Assembly (NCBI GenBank): GCA_016842085.1
Contig: JAEVEX010000021.1
Span: forward strand, 1-64,000
DNA from: Candidatus Thermoflexus tengchongensis
Lineage (GTDB): Bacteria; Chloroflexota; Anaerolineae; Thermoflexales; Thermoflexaceae
Direction of reading: 5' to 3'
DNA length: 64,000 nucleotides
Shown here: positions 50,840 to 59,534 of the stretch, in pieces
Numbering within the stretch: the first letter of the stretch is position 1
Layout of the letters: each line of letters opens with the position of its first letter
Position numbers and translations under genes: made by a program
Notes under the pieces: model-generated
Seen by the model: only the letters and a program-made list of their open reading frames with translations
Databases searched by the model: none
What the model was told of the DNA's origin: nothing

Positions 50840-51565
50840 TTATAATAATCCTTCCGCCAGCCATTCGGCGAGATGCATGGCGCGAACCGGAAGGCCCTGG
50901 CGATGCAGGCCGCCCCCGATGTGCATCAGGCAGCTCCAGTCGCATCCCAGGACGACCTCCGCGCCCGTGGAGCGGATCGCCTGGATCTTCCGGTCGAGCA
51001 TCGCCCCGGAAACCTCTTCGAAGTGCACGGAGAAGAGGCCGCCGAACCCACAGCAGGTTTCCGCCTCCGGCAACGGGTGATAGGCCGCCCCGGTCGCCCG
51101 GATCAGGCGCTCCGGTGCCTCCCGCACCCCCAGCATCCGCAGGAGATGGCACGAAGGATGATACGTCACCGTCCCTTCCCGCCGAACGCCCAGGTCCTGG
51201 ATCCTCAGCACGTCCACCAGATACTGGCTGAGCTCATAGGTCTGTGCGGCCAGCGCCTCCCAGCGCGCGTGAAGGGGATGTCCTTCCAGTAGCACGTGGT
51301 AGCCGTGACGGACCATCGCCGCGCATGAGCCGGAGGGAACCACCACCGGGAGCTCGGGGTCGAAGGTCCGCACCCAGTGTTCGGCCATGGCCCGCGCCTC
51401 CTCCCATCGCCCGACGTTGAAGGCGGGCTGCCCGCAGCATGTCTGGGCCTCGGGGAAGCGCACGGTGACCCCGACTTTTTCCAGCAACCGAACCGTTGCG
51501 ATCCCGATCTCCGGCCGCAACCAGTCCACCAGGCATGTGACGAAGAGCTGGACTGTCTGGCTCAT
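50840..51565 (-). CDS. lutA: Lactate utilisation protein A, CCG-domain Fe-S protein
   Basis: The protein has 241 residues. Two CCG motifs, QTCCGQPAFN and ETCCGFGGLFS, with SCAAMVRH and PSCHLLRM, mark the LutA/LldE/GlpC-type domain that holds an iron-sulfur or heterodisulfide-like centre. It belongs to the LutABC complex that oxidises L-lactate to pyruvate. Its ATG overlaps the lutC stop (ATGA). It is last in the operon. Confidence 0.93.
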   Translation of the reverse strand: MSQTVQLFVTCLVDWLRPEIGIATVRLLEKVGVTVRFPEAQTCCGQPAFNVGRWEEARAMAEHWVRTFDPELPVVVPSGSCAAMVRHGYHVLLEGHPLHARWEALAAQTYELSQYLVDVLRIQDLGVRREGTVTYHPSCHLLRMLGVREAPERLIRATGAAYHPLPEAETCCGFGGLFSVHFEEVSGAMLDRKIQAIRSTGAEVVLGCDWSCLMHIGGGLHRQGLPVRAMHLAEWLAEGLL

Positions 51566-52254
51566 CCGGCCTCCTCGATCAGAAAGGCGATCACCTCCTT
51601 CGGCCCGTGCACGCCCAGCGTGAGCGTCTTCTCGATATCCGAGGTCCGGCTGGGGCCGGTGATCGCGATCATCGCGCTGCTCTCCTCCACCCATTCCATC
51701 AACGCCCCCGACGCCCGGGCCTCCGCCAGCCAAGTGGCCAGGCATGGAAAGACCTGAGCCCGTCGGACCAGGGCGATGTGCACGGGGGGGAGCAGGGACG
51801 CGCAGCGCATCCCGCCGGTGCCTCCCGCCACCCACAGCGTCCCTGTGTCCGCAAAAGCCGCCACCACATCAGTGATGCCAGCCTCCGCCATCGCCCAGCG
51901 CCCCAGCCCGAGATAGCGCGGCCCTTCCTCCCTGGGAAGGTTCCCGCCCATCACTGTCAGCCCCGCATCCTCCAGGGCCGGGATCAGGCCCGGATAGGAA
52001 CGCGCCGTCCGGGCGTCTGTCAGGACGTGCCGGATCTTCCGTTCCCGCAGCCGGGCGACCACCTCTCGAATCGCTTCCGCCTCCGTGGCGCACCGAACCC
52101 CCTGAACGCCGATCCCGGTCCACGAAGCCCACAACCGCTGAACCGCCACCTCGCTCCCCGGCGGGGCGTCCAGCGGCAGAGCGGGCGCCGGCTCGAGCGG
52201 AACGGCCCGACGGGTGACTCGACGCCGCACGGCCTCCAGCACCGGATGATTCAT
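51562..52254 (-). CDS. lutC: Lactate utilisation protein C, LUD domain
   Basis: The protein has 230 residues. The LUD domain is recognised by AFADTGTLWVAGG, LLPPVHIALV and TGPSRTSDIEKTLTLGVHGPKEV. It starts at 52254, overlapping the lutB stop (ATGA). The much longer frame upstream is an out-of-frame shadow of lutB. It forms the LutABC oxidase with its neighbours. Confidence 0.93.
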   Translation of the reverse strand: MNHPVLEAVRRRVTRRAVPLEPAPALPLDAPPGSEVAVQRLWASWTGIGVQGVRCATEAEAIREVVARLRERKIRHVLTDARTARSYPGLIPALEDAGLTVMGGNLPREEGPRYLGLGRWAMAEAGITDVVAAFADTGTLWVAGGTGGMRCASLLPPVHIALVRRAQVFPCLATWLAEARASGALMEWVEESSAMIAITGPSRTSDIEKTLTLGVHGPKEVIAFLIEEAG

Positions 52255-53657
52255 TCGCCACCTCCCCTCCGGGATGTCCACCAATCCCGAAACGCAGGCC
52301 GCTGGGGAACCGGAAAGTCTCGAACCGCTGTCCAGGCCCGAAGCGGTCCGACCCCCCGGCGCAGCCAGCCTTCCCGTCCCAGGCGGCGCAGGAGCCCCAT
52401 CGCCCAGCGGCCCGCACGCGCCCATAGCGATGGATGACGGGCCGCATGGGCATACAGCTGCAGCCCGATCCGTTCCCATACTGGCAGCAGGCTTCCCGCC
52501 CGCATCTGCCGCCAGCGGACCAGGAGATCCGGGATCGGGATGCGCACCGGGCAGATCTCCTGGCAGGCCCCGCACAGGCTGCTGGCGTAAGCGAGCTCCG
52601 CGCCGTTCCCATCCCCCAGCATCGGCGTGACGATGGACCCGATGGGGCCGGGATACACACTGCCGTAGGCGTGGCCCCCGATCGCCCGATAGACGGGGCA
52701 TGCGTTGAGGCAGGCGCCGCACCGGATACAATACAGCGCCTCCTCCAGCGGCGTCCCCAGCCAGCGGGATCGGCCGTTGTCCACCAGCACCACATGGAGC
52801 TCCTCCGGCCCATCCGGCTCCTCCCGACGGCGGGGGCCGGTCAGGAAGGAGGTATAGGCGGTGAGGGCCTGGCCGGTGGCGCTGCGGGCCAGCACCCGCA
52901 GCAGGATCTCGGCGTCCTCCCATGTGGGCACCACCCGCTCGATGCCCATCAGGGCCACGTGGATCGGCGGCAGGGTGGTTACCATGCGGCCGTTGCCCTC
53001 GTTGGTCACCAGCACCAGGGTTCCGGTTTCCGCGATCCCAAAGTTCACCCCGCTGATCCCCATCCGGGCGTCCAGGAAGACCTGGCGCAGGGCGCGGCGG
53101 GCCGCCGCCGTCATCTCCGGGATCTCGTCGGTAGGGGGCATGCCCAGATGCTTCTGGAAAAGCTTCGAGATATCCTCCCGACGCTTATGGATCGCCGGGG
53201 TGATGATATGGGAAGGCCGTTCCCCGGCCAGCTGGATGATGAATTCCCCCAGATCGGTTTCCACCACCCGGATCCCGGCCGCCTCCATGGCGTGGTTCAG
53301 GCCGATCTCCTCGCTGACCATCGATTTGCTTTTCGCCACCATGGCGACGCCCCGGGATCGCGCCAGATTCACGATATAATCGCAGGCCTCGCGAGCGGTG
53401 GCGGCCCAGAAGACCTTCCCGCCGCGTCGCTCCACCTCCCGCGCGAACTGCTCGAGGTAGCGGTCCAGATGAGCGATGGTATGGGCGCGGATCGCGCGGG
53501 CGCGATCGCGGACCGCCTCAGCGTCCGGGAGATCCTCAAACGCCTTCGAGCGGCTGACGAGGAAAGAGGGGACGGCCCGCTGCAGGGCTTCCTGAAGCGT
53601 TGCGTTCTCCAGGCCTTCTCGAATCCGGGATCGAAAAGCCGGGCTGGGGATGGACAT
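52251..53657 (-). CDS. lutB: Lactate utilisation protein B, LUD domain plus two 4Fe-4S clusters
   Basis: The protein has 468 residues. The N-terminal LUD domain (FGIAETGTLVLVTNEGNGRM, LPPIHVALMG) is followed by two ferredoxin-type clusters, YCIRCGACLNACPVYRAIGG and SLCGACQEICPVRIPIPDL. It is the electron-transfer subunit of LutABC. The order lutB-lutC-lutA is on the minus strand with 4-bp overlaps, so all three are translationally coupled. The 126-bp spacer upstream holds no clear regulator gene. Confidence 0.95.
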   Translation of the reverse strand: MSIPSPAFRSRIREGLENATLQEALQRAVPSFLVSRSKAFEDLPDAEAVRDRARAIRAHTIAHLDRYLEQFAREVERRGGKVFWAATAREACDYIVNLARSRGVAMVAKSKSMVSEEIGLNHAMEAAGIRVVETDLGEFIIQLAGERPSHIITPAIHKRREDISKLFQKHLGMPPTDEIPEMTAAARRALRQVFLDARMGISGVNFGIAETGTLVLVTNEGNGRMVTTLPPIHVALMGIERVVPTWEDAEILLRVLARSATGQALTAYTSFLTGPRRREEPDGPEELHVVLVDNGRSRWLGTPLEEALYCIRCGACLNACPVYRAIGGHAYGSVYPGPIGSIVTPMLGDGNGAELAYASSLCGACQEICPVRIPIPDLLVRWRQMRAGSLLPVWERIGLQLYAHAARHPSLWARAGRWAMGLLRRLGREGWLRRGVGPLRAWTAVRDFPVPQRPAFRDWWTSRRGGGE

Positions 53658-53783
53658 CCGGACCGCCTCCAGAAGGGCTTCGGTTTGAGTTTAGCGCAGA
53701 TCGCTTCATGGCCAATCGGGATGTTGGAGAAACAGACAGAATCCATCTTGAAGACCCTATCCCACATCCCACAGATTATAGAG

Positions 53784-54905
53784 TTATGAGCCCAAGCAGC
53801 TCACCGCTCGATACGCCTCCAGGGTACGCCGCGCGGTCTCCTCCCAGGAGAAGCGGGCAGCCTGCGCCCGGCATCGCGCGCGCCAGGCGGGATCCCCCGC
53901 GTGATCCCAGGCTTCCTTAATGACCTGAGCCATCGATTCGATGTCCCGCGGGTCGAAGAACCGGGCGGCTTCCCCCGCTACCTCCCGCAGCGCCGGGATG
54001 TCGGAACAGGCCATCGGAACGCCACAGGCCATGGCCTCGAGAGCCGGCAGGCCAAATCCTTCCCACAGCGAGGGGAAAACGAAAAGCCGCGCGCCGGTGT
54101 AGAGCGCAGGCAGCGCTTCCTCCGGAACCATCCCCACATGTCGAACGCCCTCTCCGAGCCGCAATGGGTAACGCGGATCCCACGGCCCGGCCAGGACCAG
54201 GAGGGGAGGATCCCCATCGGAACGCAAACGGGGGCGAACCCTCCGCCAGGCTTCCAGCAACCGACCCAGATTCTTCGAAGGCTTGTTGATGCCTACGTAA
54301 AGGGCATAAGAGGATGGAAGGCCATAGCGCCGCCGCACCGCCGCGACCTCCTGAGGCCGACGGGGAACGTAATCCGGATCGGCGGCGGCAGGAGTGATGA
54401 TCACCAGCGGCCGGATAGGGCCGAAAAAGCGCAGGAGATCCTGATGGGTGGCCTCGGAGAGGGTGAGGAGCGCCCGCGCGCGGGCCAGAACCAGACGATG
54501 CCACAGCCGGTAAATCGTCCGCTGAAAGGCAGGCCATGCTTCAGGCAGACGCAGGGGGATCAGATCCAGCAGGGTCGCGATCAGGGGACTCGATCGCCAG
54601 AGCAGGCCCACGGGGACCGCATAATGGGGAACATGGACCAGGGCCTCCGGCCACCGCCGGAGCAACCATGGGATGAGGCCGTGCTCGGCCGGATGAAAGG
54701 GGGGGATCGAAACGGAGAGCAGGCGCAGGCGAGGCGATCCGGTGAGACGTTGCAGATCCCAGCGCCGGTTCGGCAACGCCGGAGTGTAAAGCAGAACGAC
54801 TTCCAGCTCCGGCTCCAGGGCCAGGATCGCCTCCAGCAAACGATAGGCATAGCGCCCGATCCCCGGGAACCGATCGTTGATCACCCGGCCGTCGAAGATG
54901 ATCAT
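53784..54905 (-). CDS. GT4-type glycosyltransferase
   Basis: The protein has 373 residues. It is a GT-B fold: the N-terminal part opens MIIFDGRVINDRFPGIGRYAYRLLEAI, the C-terminal part has YALYVGINKPSKNLGRLLEAW and the donor-site FVFPSLWEGFGLPALEAMACGVPMACSD with the E-x7-E pair. It probably transfers a sugar in surface polysaccharide or lipid glycosylation. The ATG at 54905 is used; a frame 11 codons longer lacks support. Confidence 0.9.
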   Translation of the reverse strand: MIIFDGRVINDRFPGIGRYAYRLLEAILALEPELEVVLLYTPALPNRRWDLQRLTGSPRLRLLSVSIPPFHPAEHGLIPWLLRRWPEALVHVPHYAVPVGLLWRSSPLIATLLDLIPLRLPEAWPAFQRTIYRLWHRLVLARARALLTLSEATHQDLLRFFGPIRPLVIITPAAADPDYVPRRPQEVAAVRRRYGLPSSYALYVGINKPSKNLGRLLEAWRRVRPRLRSDGDPPLLVLAGPWDPRYPLRLGEGVRHVGMVPEEALPALYTGARLFVFPSLWEGFGLPALEAMACGVPMACSDIPALREVAGEAARFFDPRDIESMAQVIKEAWDHAGDPAWRARCRAQAARFSWEETARRTLEAYRAVSCLGS

Positions 54906-55019
54906 CCCATCCCTGTTCCCCCATGGATGCAGGCCCAACTCCCCTGGCTCCGGCTCCCCGCCGGATTGAATGGACCCTTCCCTTCCTCCTCCTTGCGCCG
55001 CTTCACAACATCCAGGAGG

Positions 55020-55451
55020 CTATCCCTCACCGGGGACGACGGGCTTCTTCGCCTGGGGCCGCTCGTAAAGCTCCACCAGCACCCCGAAGGCGCTCTTCGG
55101 ATGGATGAACGCATACCGGGTTCCGTCCCGCCCGATCAGGGGGGCTTCGTGGATCAGCTGGACGCCGGCCATCTGCAACCGCCTCAGCGTAGCTTCCAGG
55201 TTCTCCACTTCCACGCAAATATGGTGCAATCCGGGACCCCGACGGGCCAGGAAACGGGCCACTCCGGAATCCGAAGTGGTCGGCTGAACCAGCTCAATCT
55301 CTCCTCCCTCCATCGGGAAAAAGGCGACCCGGACTTCCTCCTCCGGCACCTCCGCCACCCGGTCCAGGGGCAGGCCGAGAAGGTCCCGGAAGAAAGGCAG
55401 CGCGGCCTCCAGATCCTCCACCACGATCGCGACATGGTCCAGCCGGGGCAT
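55020..55451 (-). CDS. VOC-family protein, methylmalonyl-CoA epimerase-like
   Basis: The protein has 143 residues, the size of methylmalonyl-CoA epimerases. Metal ligands are His in RLDHVAIVVEDL, Glu in GEIELVQP, His in LHHICVEV and Glu in LVELYERP. The GLHHICVEVENLEATL and SAFGVLVELYE segments match epimerases. The ATG at 55451 has GGAGGA 8 nt in front. It would epimerise methylmalonyl-CoA in propionate metabolism; no mutase gene is in the window. Confidence 0.85.
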   Translation of the reverse strand: MPRLDHVAIVVEDLEAALPFFRDLLGLPLDRVAEVPEEEVRVAFFPMEGGEIELVQPTTSDSGVARFLARRGPGLHHICVEVENLEATLRRLQMAGVQLIHEAPLIGRDGTRYAFIHPKSAFGVLVELYERPQAKKPVVPGEG

Positions 55452-55504
55452 CCCCACGTTCCTCCATCATGCTTAGGATGACAAAGGCATGGCGTAGACT
55501 TCGC

Positions 55505-55927
55505 TTAACTTCTCCTCACCCATAACCCGATCGCCGCCCCCAGGGCATCGATCAGCACATCCCAGCCGCTGGGGTGGCGGCCGGGGACCAGCATCTGATG
55601 GGCTTCATCCGTGAGGGCGTAAAGCACCGCCCATCCCCATGCCCAGCGGCCCGCATGGGGCGCGCCATGGGCTTGAAGGGTCCAGCGGGCCAGAACGGCC
55701 AGGATCGCATACTCCAGCCCGTGGGCGGTTTTCTTGAGCAACGTATCGAGCCATGGCTCCGGCGCCTGCGGCAGATGCGGCTGGGCGGACAGGAAGAATA
55801 TGACCGCCATCCAGAACAGGGTCATCGCCCACCGCACGGCGGTCGGAGCACTCGCGATCACCGGCCATCGGCTGCGCAGGATCACCGGGTTCCCCTCCTC
55901 GCGAATGTGGCCGCCTCGGTCTCCCAT
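55505..55927 (-). CDS. VanZ-like membrane protein
   Basis: The protein has about 140 residues with three to four membrane helices. The motifs FFLSAQPHLP, KTAHGLEYAILAVLARW and YALTDEAHQMLVPGRHPSGWDVLIDALGAAIG are typical of VanZ. The exact start is uncertain: ATG 55927 has a weak ribosome site. Function is unknown in this family; resistance is known only for some members. Confidence 0.85.
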   Translation of the reverse strand: MGDRGGHIREEGNPVILRSRWPVIASAPTAVRWAMTLFWMAVIFFLSAQPHLPQAPEPWLDTLLKKTAHGLEYAILAVLARWTLQAHGAPHAGRWAWGWAVLYALTDEAHQMLVPGRHPSGWDVLIDALGAAIGLWVRRS

Positions 55928-55946
55928 GAACCCTTCAGAAAGCCCG

Positions 55947-57152
55947 TCAGCGCCCGCCGGCCCGGGCCAGGGCTTCGGCATAGGCGGCTTCCAGCGTGGG
56001 AAGCCGGTGTTCCCAGCCGTGGGCGGCAGCGATCATCCGGCGGGCGTTCTCCCCGATCCGCCACGCCGCCGCCGGATCCTGCAAAAGCGTCCACGCCGCT
56101 TCCACCATCGCGGATCCATCTCCCGGCGGGACCAGCCATCCGGTTTCCCCATGGCGAATATACTCCGGGACCTGGCCGACCGCATCGGCGACCACGGGCA
56201 GGCCAGCCGCCAGCAGGTCGATCAGCTTCATCGGACACTTCGCCCGATTGATCAGGTTGTCGTCCATCAGGTAGAGCGCCAGATGGCCACGTCCCAGAAC
56301 CTCCGGGAGCCGCGCGGGCTCCACCCACCCTTCCCAATCGATGCGGCGCATCAGGCCTGCCCCGGCCACCGCCTCTCGAAAGCGCGCCTCTTCATCCCCG
56401 AGCGGCTGACCCACGTAGAGAAAGCGCAGGTCGGGAGAACGCCGGGCGAGCGCTTCCATCACCCGGATCAGGCGGTCCAGCCCGAATTCCAGAAAACGGG
56501 TGTAAAGCACTACCGTGGGAGGGCCCGAGGGCAACGGGCGAGGTGGGCCGATGAACCACGCGGCGTTGGGGAGATAGAACACCCGCCGCGACGGGATCCC
56601 CATGGCCCAGGCCAGGGTCTCCAGAGCCCGGCTGGCGACGGTGAGAGCGTCCGCATGGGTCATCCCCCAGCGCTCCTGCCAGGCGAAGAAGCGGCGCTGC
56701 CATGGGGTATAAGGATTGCGATCGTTCCAGCCCCCGGGCCCCTCCCAGTCATCCGTATCCACCACCAGCGCCCCCCGGAATCGCCCGATCCGGCGCAGGT
56801 GCCAGAGAACCCAGTGGACCAGGCCCGGATAGGCCTTCGGCTTGAAGCCATGCACCACGTCCGGCCGCAGCCGCAGGACCTCGCGCATCATCTCCCCAGC
56901 AAGCTGGAGATGGAAAAACGGTCCCTGAGGCCGGGGCAGGCACTGGATGCGCACGCCATCCTCCACCCAGGACCGTCCGGCATCCTCCAGACCTGGCCAC
57001 GGGGGCAGGAGGATCGTCACCCGGTGACCCCGACGGGCCAGCGCCCGGGCCATCGGGAGCGCTCGCGCCCGCATCGTCCCCCGCGGGCGCAATCCGAAGG
57101 GGCCGATGATCACGATGGACCAGCGCTCGCCGTTCCTCACCGCCGCGCCCAT
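55947..57152 (-). CDS. GT4-type glycosyltransferase (second)
   Basis: The protein has 401 residues. N-terminal IVIIGPFGLRPRGTMRARALPMARALARRGHRVTILLPP is a typical GT4 donor-domain start. The C-terminal part has VVLYTRFLEFGLDRLIRVMEAL and CPMKLIDLLAAGLPVVADAVGQVPEYI. The usual E-x7-E motif is not obvious (KLIDLLAAG instead), so activity needs proof. It lies 10 bp from glmS, which supplies amino sugar for such polymers. Confidence 0.85.
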   Translation of the reverse strand: MGAAVRNGERWSIVIIGPFGLRPRGTMRARALPMARALARRGHRVTILLPPWPGLEDAGRSWVEDGVRIQCLPRPQGPFFHLQLAGEMMREVLRLRPDVVHGFKPKAYPGLVHWVLWHLRRIGRFRGALVVDTDDWEGPGGWNDRNPYTPWQRRFFAWQERWGMTHADALTVASRALETLAWAMGIPSRRVFYLPNAAWFIGPPRPLPSGPPTVVLYTRFLEFGLDRLIRVMEALARRSPDLRFLYVGQPLGDEEARFREAVAGAGLMRRIDWEGWVEPARLPEVLGRGHLALYLMDDNLINRAKCPMKLIDLLAAGLPVVADAVGQVPEYIRHGETGWLVPPGDGSAMVEAAWTLLQDPAAAWRIGENARRMIAAAHGWEHRLPTLEAAYAEALARAGGR

Positions 57153-57162
57153 CCCGGTTCGC

Positions 57163-59007
57163 TCACTCCACCGTCACGCTTTTGGCCAGATTTCGAGGCT
57201 GATCGACATCGCAGCCCCGCAGCACGGCCATATGATAGGCCAGCAGTTGCAACGGGATCACGGCCACCATCGGCGCCAGCCACCGGGGGGCGGATGGGAC
57301 TTCGAGGACCACATCGGCGCGGGCGGCGGCCGTCGGATCCCCCTCCGTGATCAGCGCGATCACCTGTCCTCGCCGGGCCCGCACCTGTTCCATCTGGCTG
57401 AGCATTTTCTCATAGGTCACCGGATCCCGAAGCGCCAGGGCCACTGTGGGCATCCGCTCGTCGATCAGGGCGATGGGCCCGTGCTTCATCTCCCCCGCCG
57501 GATAGCCTTCCGCGTGGATATAGCTCAGCTCCTTCAGCTTCAGGGCCCCCTCGAGGGCGATGGGATACAGCAGTCCCCGCCCCAGATACAGGAAGTTTTC
57601 ATAGCGATAGAAAGCCTCGGCCACCTTCCGCACCGCCTCCTCCCGATCCAGGACCCGACCCAGGAGGTCCGGGAGGCGGGCGAGGGCCTCGATGTGTTCC
57701 CGAATCGCCTCCGGGCTCAGGGCCCCCCGGAGCTCCGCCAGCCGCAATGCCAGCAGCAACTGGTCCACCAGAGAGGCCGTGAACGCCTTCGAGGAGGCCA
57801 CCCCGATCTCCGGGCCCGCGTGCATCAGGATACAGGCATCGGCGATCCGATGCGCCTGGGAGCCGATGACATTCACGATGCTCCACAACCGCGCCCCCCG
57901 CTCCCGCGCCAGCTCCATCGCGGCCAGGGTGTCCACCGTCTCGCCGCTCTGGGAGATGGCCAGCACAACGGTTCCCTCCCCCAGCACCGGATCGCGATAC
58001 CGGAACTCGCTCCCGTAATCGACCTCCGTCGGGATGCGGGCCAGCGACTCGAAGTAGAACTTTCCGACGAGGCCGGCATAATACGAGGTGCCACAGGCGA
58101 CGATGATCAGGCGCGAGATCCGCCGGGCTTCATCCTCGGTCAGGGGGACCTCCTCCAGCCGCACCCGGCCATGTTCGAAGTCCACCCGCCCCCGCAGCGT
58201 GTCGGTCACCGCCCGGGGCTGTTCATGGATCTCCTTATGCATGAAATGCCGGTAAGGCCCCTTCGCCGCCGCCACCGGATCCCACGGGATGGTGTGGGCC
58301 GGCAGCGTCACCGGTTCTCCTTCCAGCGTCAGCACCCGCACCTCATCGCGGCGCACGATCGCCATCTGGCGGCTCTCCAGGAAGAGCATGCGGCGGGTGT
58401 GCTCCAGGATGGCCGGGATATCCGAGGCGACGAACATCTCCCCCTCCCCCAGGCCGATCACCACGCCGCCCGCATTGCCGATGCGCACCGCGATCAGGCG
58501 GTCCGGATGATCCGCCGAAAGCACCACAACGGCATGGGCGCCCCGGAGGGCCTGGAAGGCCTGGCGGGCGGCGGTCTCCAGATCCGCGCCGTTCCGGAGG
58601 TGCTCTTCGATCAGATGGGCGATCACCTCGGTGTCCGTTTCGGAGGTGAAACGATGGCCGCGGGATTGCAAGAGCTGACGGAGCTCCATGAAATTCTCCA
58701 CAATCCCATTGTGGATCACGGCAATCCGCCCGGTGCAATCCTGATGTGGATGCGCATTGTGATCCGCCGGGGCGCCATGGGTAGCCCAGCGGGTATGGCC
58801 CATCCCGATGGGCCCGGAGGCCGGTTCCGCCTCCAGCAGGTCGATCAGCTCCCGGATCTTCCCGGCGCGCCGTCGGATCTCCAGACGGCCATCCCGGCAC
58901 ACCACCAGCCCGGCGGAGTCATAGCCGCGATACTCCAGCCGTCTCAGGCCCTCGATCAGAACAGGCACCGCGTCCCGATCCCCCACATACCCAACGATCC
59001 CACACAT
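57163..59007 (-). CDS. glmS: Glutamine-fructose-6-phosphate aminotransferase (isomerizing)
   Basis: The protein has 614 residues, normal length. MCGIVGYVGD exposes the N-terminal nucleophile Cys2 once Met is removed; the class II amidase domain follows with GMGHTRWATHGAP. Two SIS domains carry CGTSYYAGL, ISQSGETVDTLAA and VASSKAFTASLVDQLLL. The end is DVDQPRNLAKSVTVE. It makes glucosamine 6-phosphate, the first step to UDP-GlcNAc. The longer frame upstream is non-coding leader; the true ATG has GAGGAGGTTTCCC before it. Confidence 0.96.
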   Translation of the reverse strand: MCGIVGYVGDRDAVPVLIEGLRRLEYRGYDSAGLVVCRDGRLEIRRRAGKIRELIDLLEAEPASGPIGMGHTRWATHGAPADHNAHPHQDCTGRIAVIHNGIVENFMELRQLLQSRGHRFTSETDTEVIAHLIEEHLRNGADLETAARQAFQALRGAHAVVVLSADHPDRLIAVRIGNAGGVVIGLGEGEMFVASDIPAILEHTRRMLFLESRQMAIVRRDEVRVLTLEGEPVTLPAHTIPWDPVAAAKGPYRHFMHKEIHEQPRAVTDTLRGRVDFEHGRVRLEEVPLTEDEARRISRLIIVACGTSYYAGLVGKFYFESLARIPTEVDYGSEFRYRDPVLGEGTVVLAISQSGETVDTLAAMELARERGARLWSIVNVIGSQAHRIADACILMHAGPEIGVASSKAFTASLVDQLLLALRLAELRGALSPEAIREHIEALARLPDLLGRVLDREEAVRKVAEAFYRYENFLYLGRGLLYPIALEGALKLKELSYIHAEGYPAGEMKHGPIALIDERMPTVALALRDPVTYEKMLSQMEQVRARRGQVIALITEGDPTAAARADVVLEVPSAPRWLAPMVAVIPLQLLAYHMAVLRGCDVDQPRNLAKSVTVE

Positions 59008-59088
59008 GGGAAACCTCCTCGGACATCTGATGTAAGCGATCTGAACAGAAGGGCCGCACGCTGTGGATGCCCGGAGCGCGATCCACCG

Positions 59089-59163
59089 TTCGGATCCAGA
59101 CACCCGGACAATGGATCCGAAGGGCGCGGAAAACCCCTTTAACCCCTGCGCGATGGATCCGAA
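59089..59163 (-). promoter_or_regulatory. Repeats able to form alternative hairpins in the glmS leader
   Basis: TTCGGATCCA (59089-59098) is perfectly inverted at 59112-59121 (TGGATCCGAA), and the same TGGATCCGAA word recurs at 59154-59163. Either downstream copy could pair with the first, so two mutually exclusive hairpins are possible. It lies about 80-155 nt before the glmS ATG. It does not look like the known glmS ribozyme. Confidence 0.35.
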
Positions 59164-59351
59164 GGGGCACAGGAGCAGGCGCTGTTCCCGGGCATTCCCG
59201 CTCTGGGGAACATGCATGAGGCCGCCGCCGGCCGTTTTGTCCCATCGGTTGCCCGATGGTTTTGTCGGCCGGCTTCGATGGGGGGGAAGTGGGGGCCGCG
59301 GCCGGGCCCCCGGCGGCATCCGCCGAACCCTCGATTTTCCCCGGCTGGCGC

Positions 59352-59380
59352 CGGGTTAGCCCCGCCCACGCGGGGAACCG
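59352..59380. repeat. Solitary sequence resembling a type I-E CRISPR repeat
   Basis: A 29-nt stretch has the CGGxTTAx-CCCCGC-loop-GCGGGGAAC layout of type I-E repeats, with a 6-bp stem and 4-nt loop. It matches about 22 of 29 positions of the E. coli repeat as I remember it. No second copy occurs at the usual 61-bp period on either side and no cas gene is in the window, so this is not an array. Confidence 0.4.
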
Positions 59381-59534
59381 CCTCCCTCGTCACCCGCGAG
59401 GGATCCCTCACGGGCCAGGCGCTGGCTTCCCCCCATTTTCCCTTTCACGATGCATCGCCGGACCTCCGTTGCAGGGATTTGAGTCCAGGGTTCGAGGAGA
59501 GGGGAGATGATGAAACCATCCGCCCCCCATCCGT

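Larger units (their letters stand above)
59008..59534. other. Long intergenic region (527 bp) upstream of glmS
   Basis: No gene was recognised. It contains three copies of a TGGATCCGAA-type word near 59089-59163 and one 29-nt sequence like a type I-E CRISPR repeat at 59352-59380. The rest is GC-rich and short open frames here lack ribosome sites or family similarity. Confidence 0.5.

Noticed and set aside
51566-52923. 453-residue frame covering lutC and part of lutB
   Set aside because: Only the last 230 residues match LutC; the rest is lutB read in another frame.
57106-59142. 678-residue plus-strand open frame
   Set aside because: It is antisense to glmS and contains no family motifs; glmS has full conserved motifs.
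59008-59170. glmS ribozyme
   Set aside because: No conserved ribozyme core near the glmS start; only generic repeats were seen.
59460-59520. Possible tRNA T-arm (GGTTCGAGG)
   Set aside because: No matching acceptor stem, anticodon loop or CCA-end fold could be found around it.
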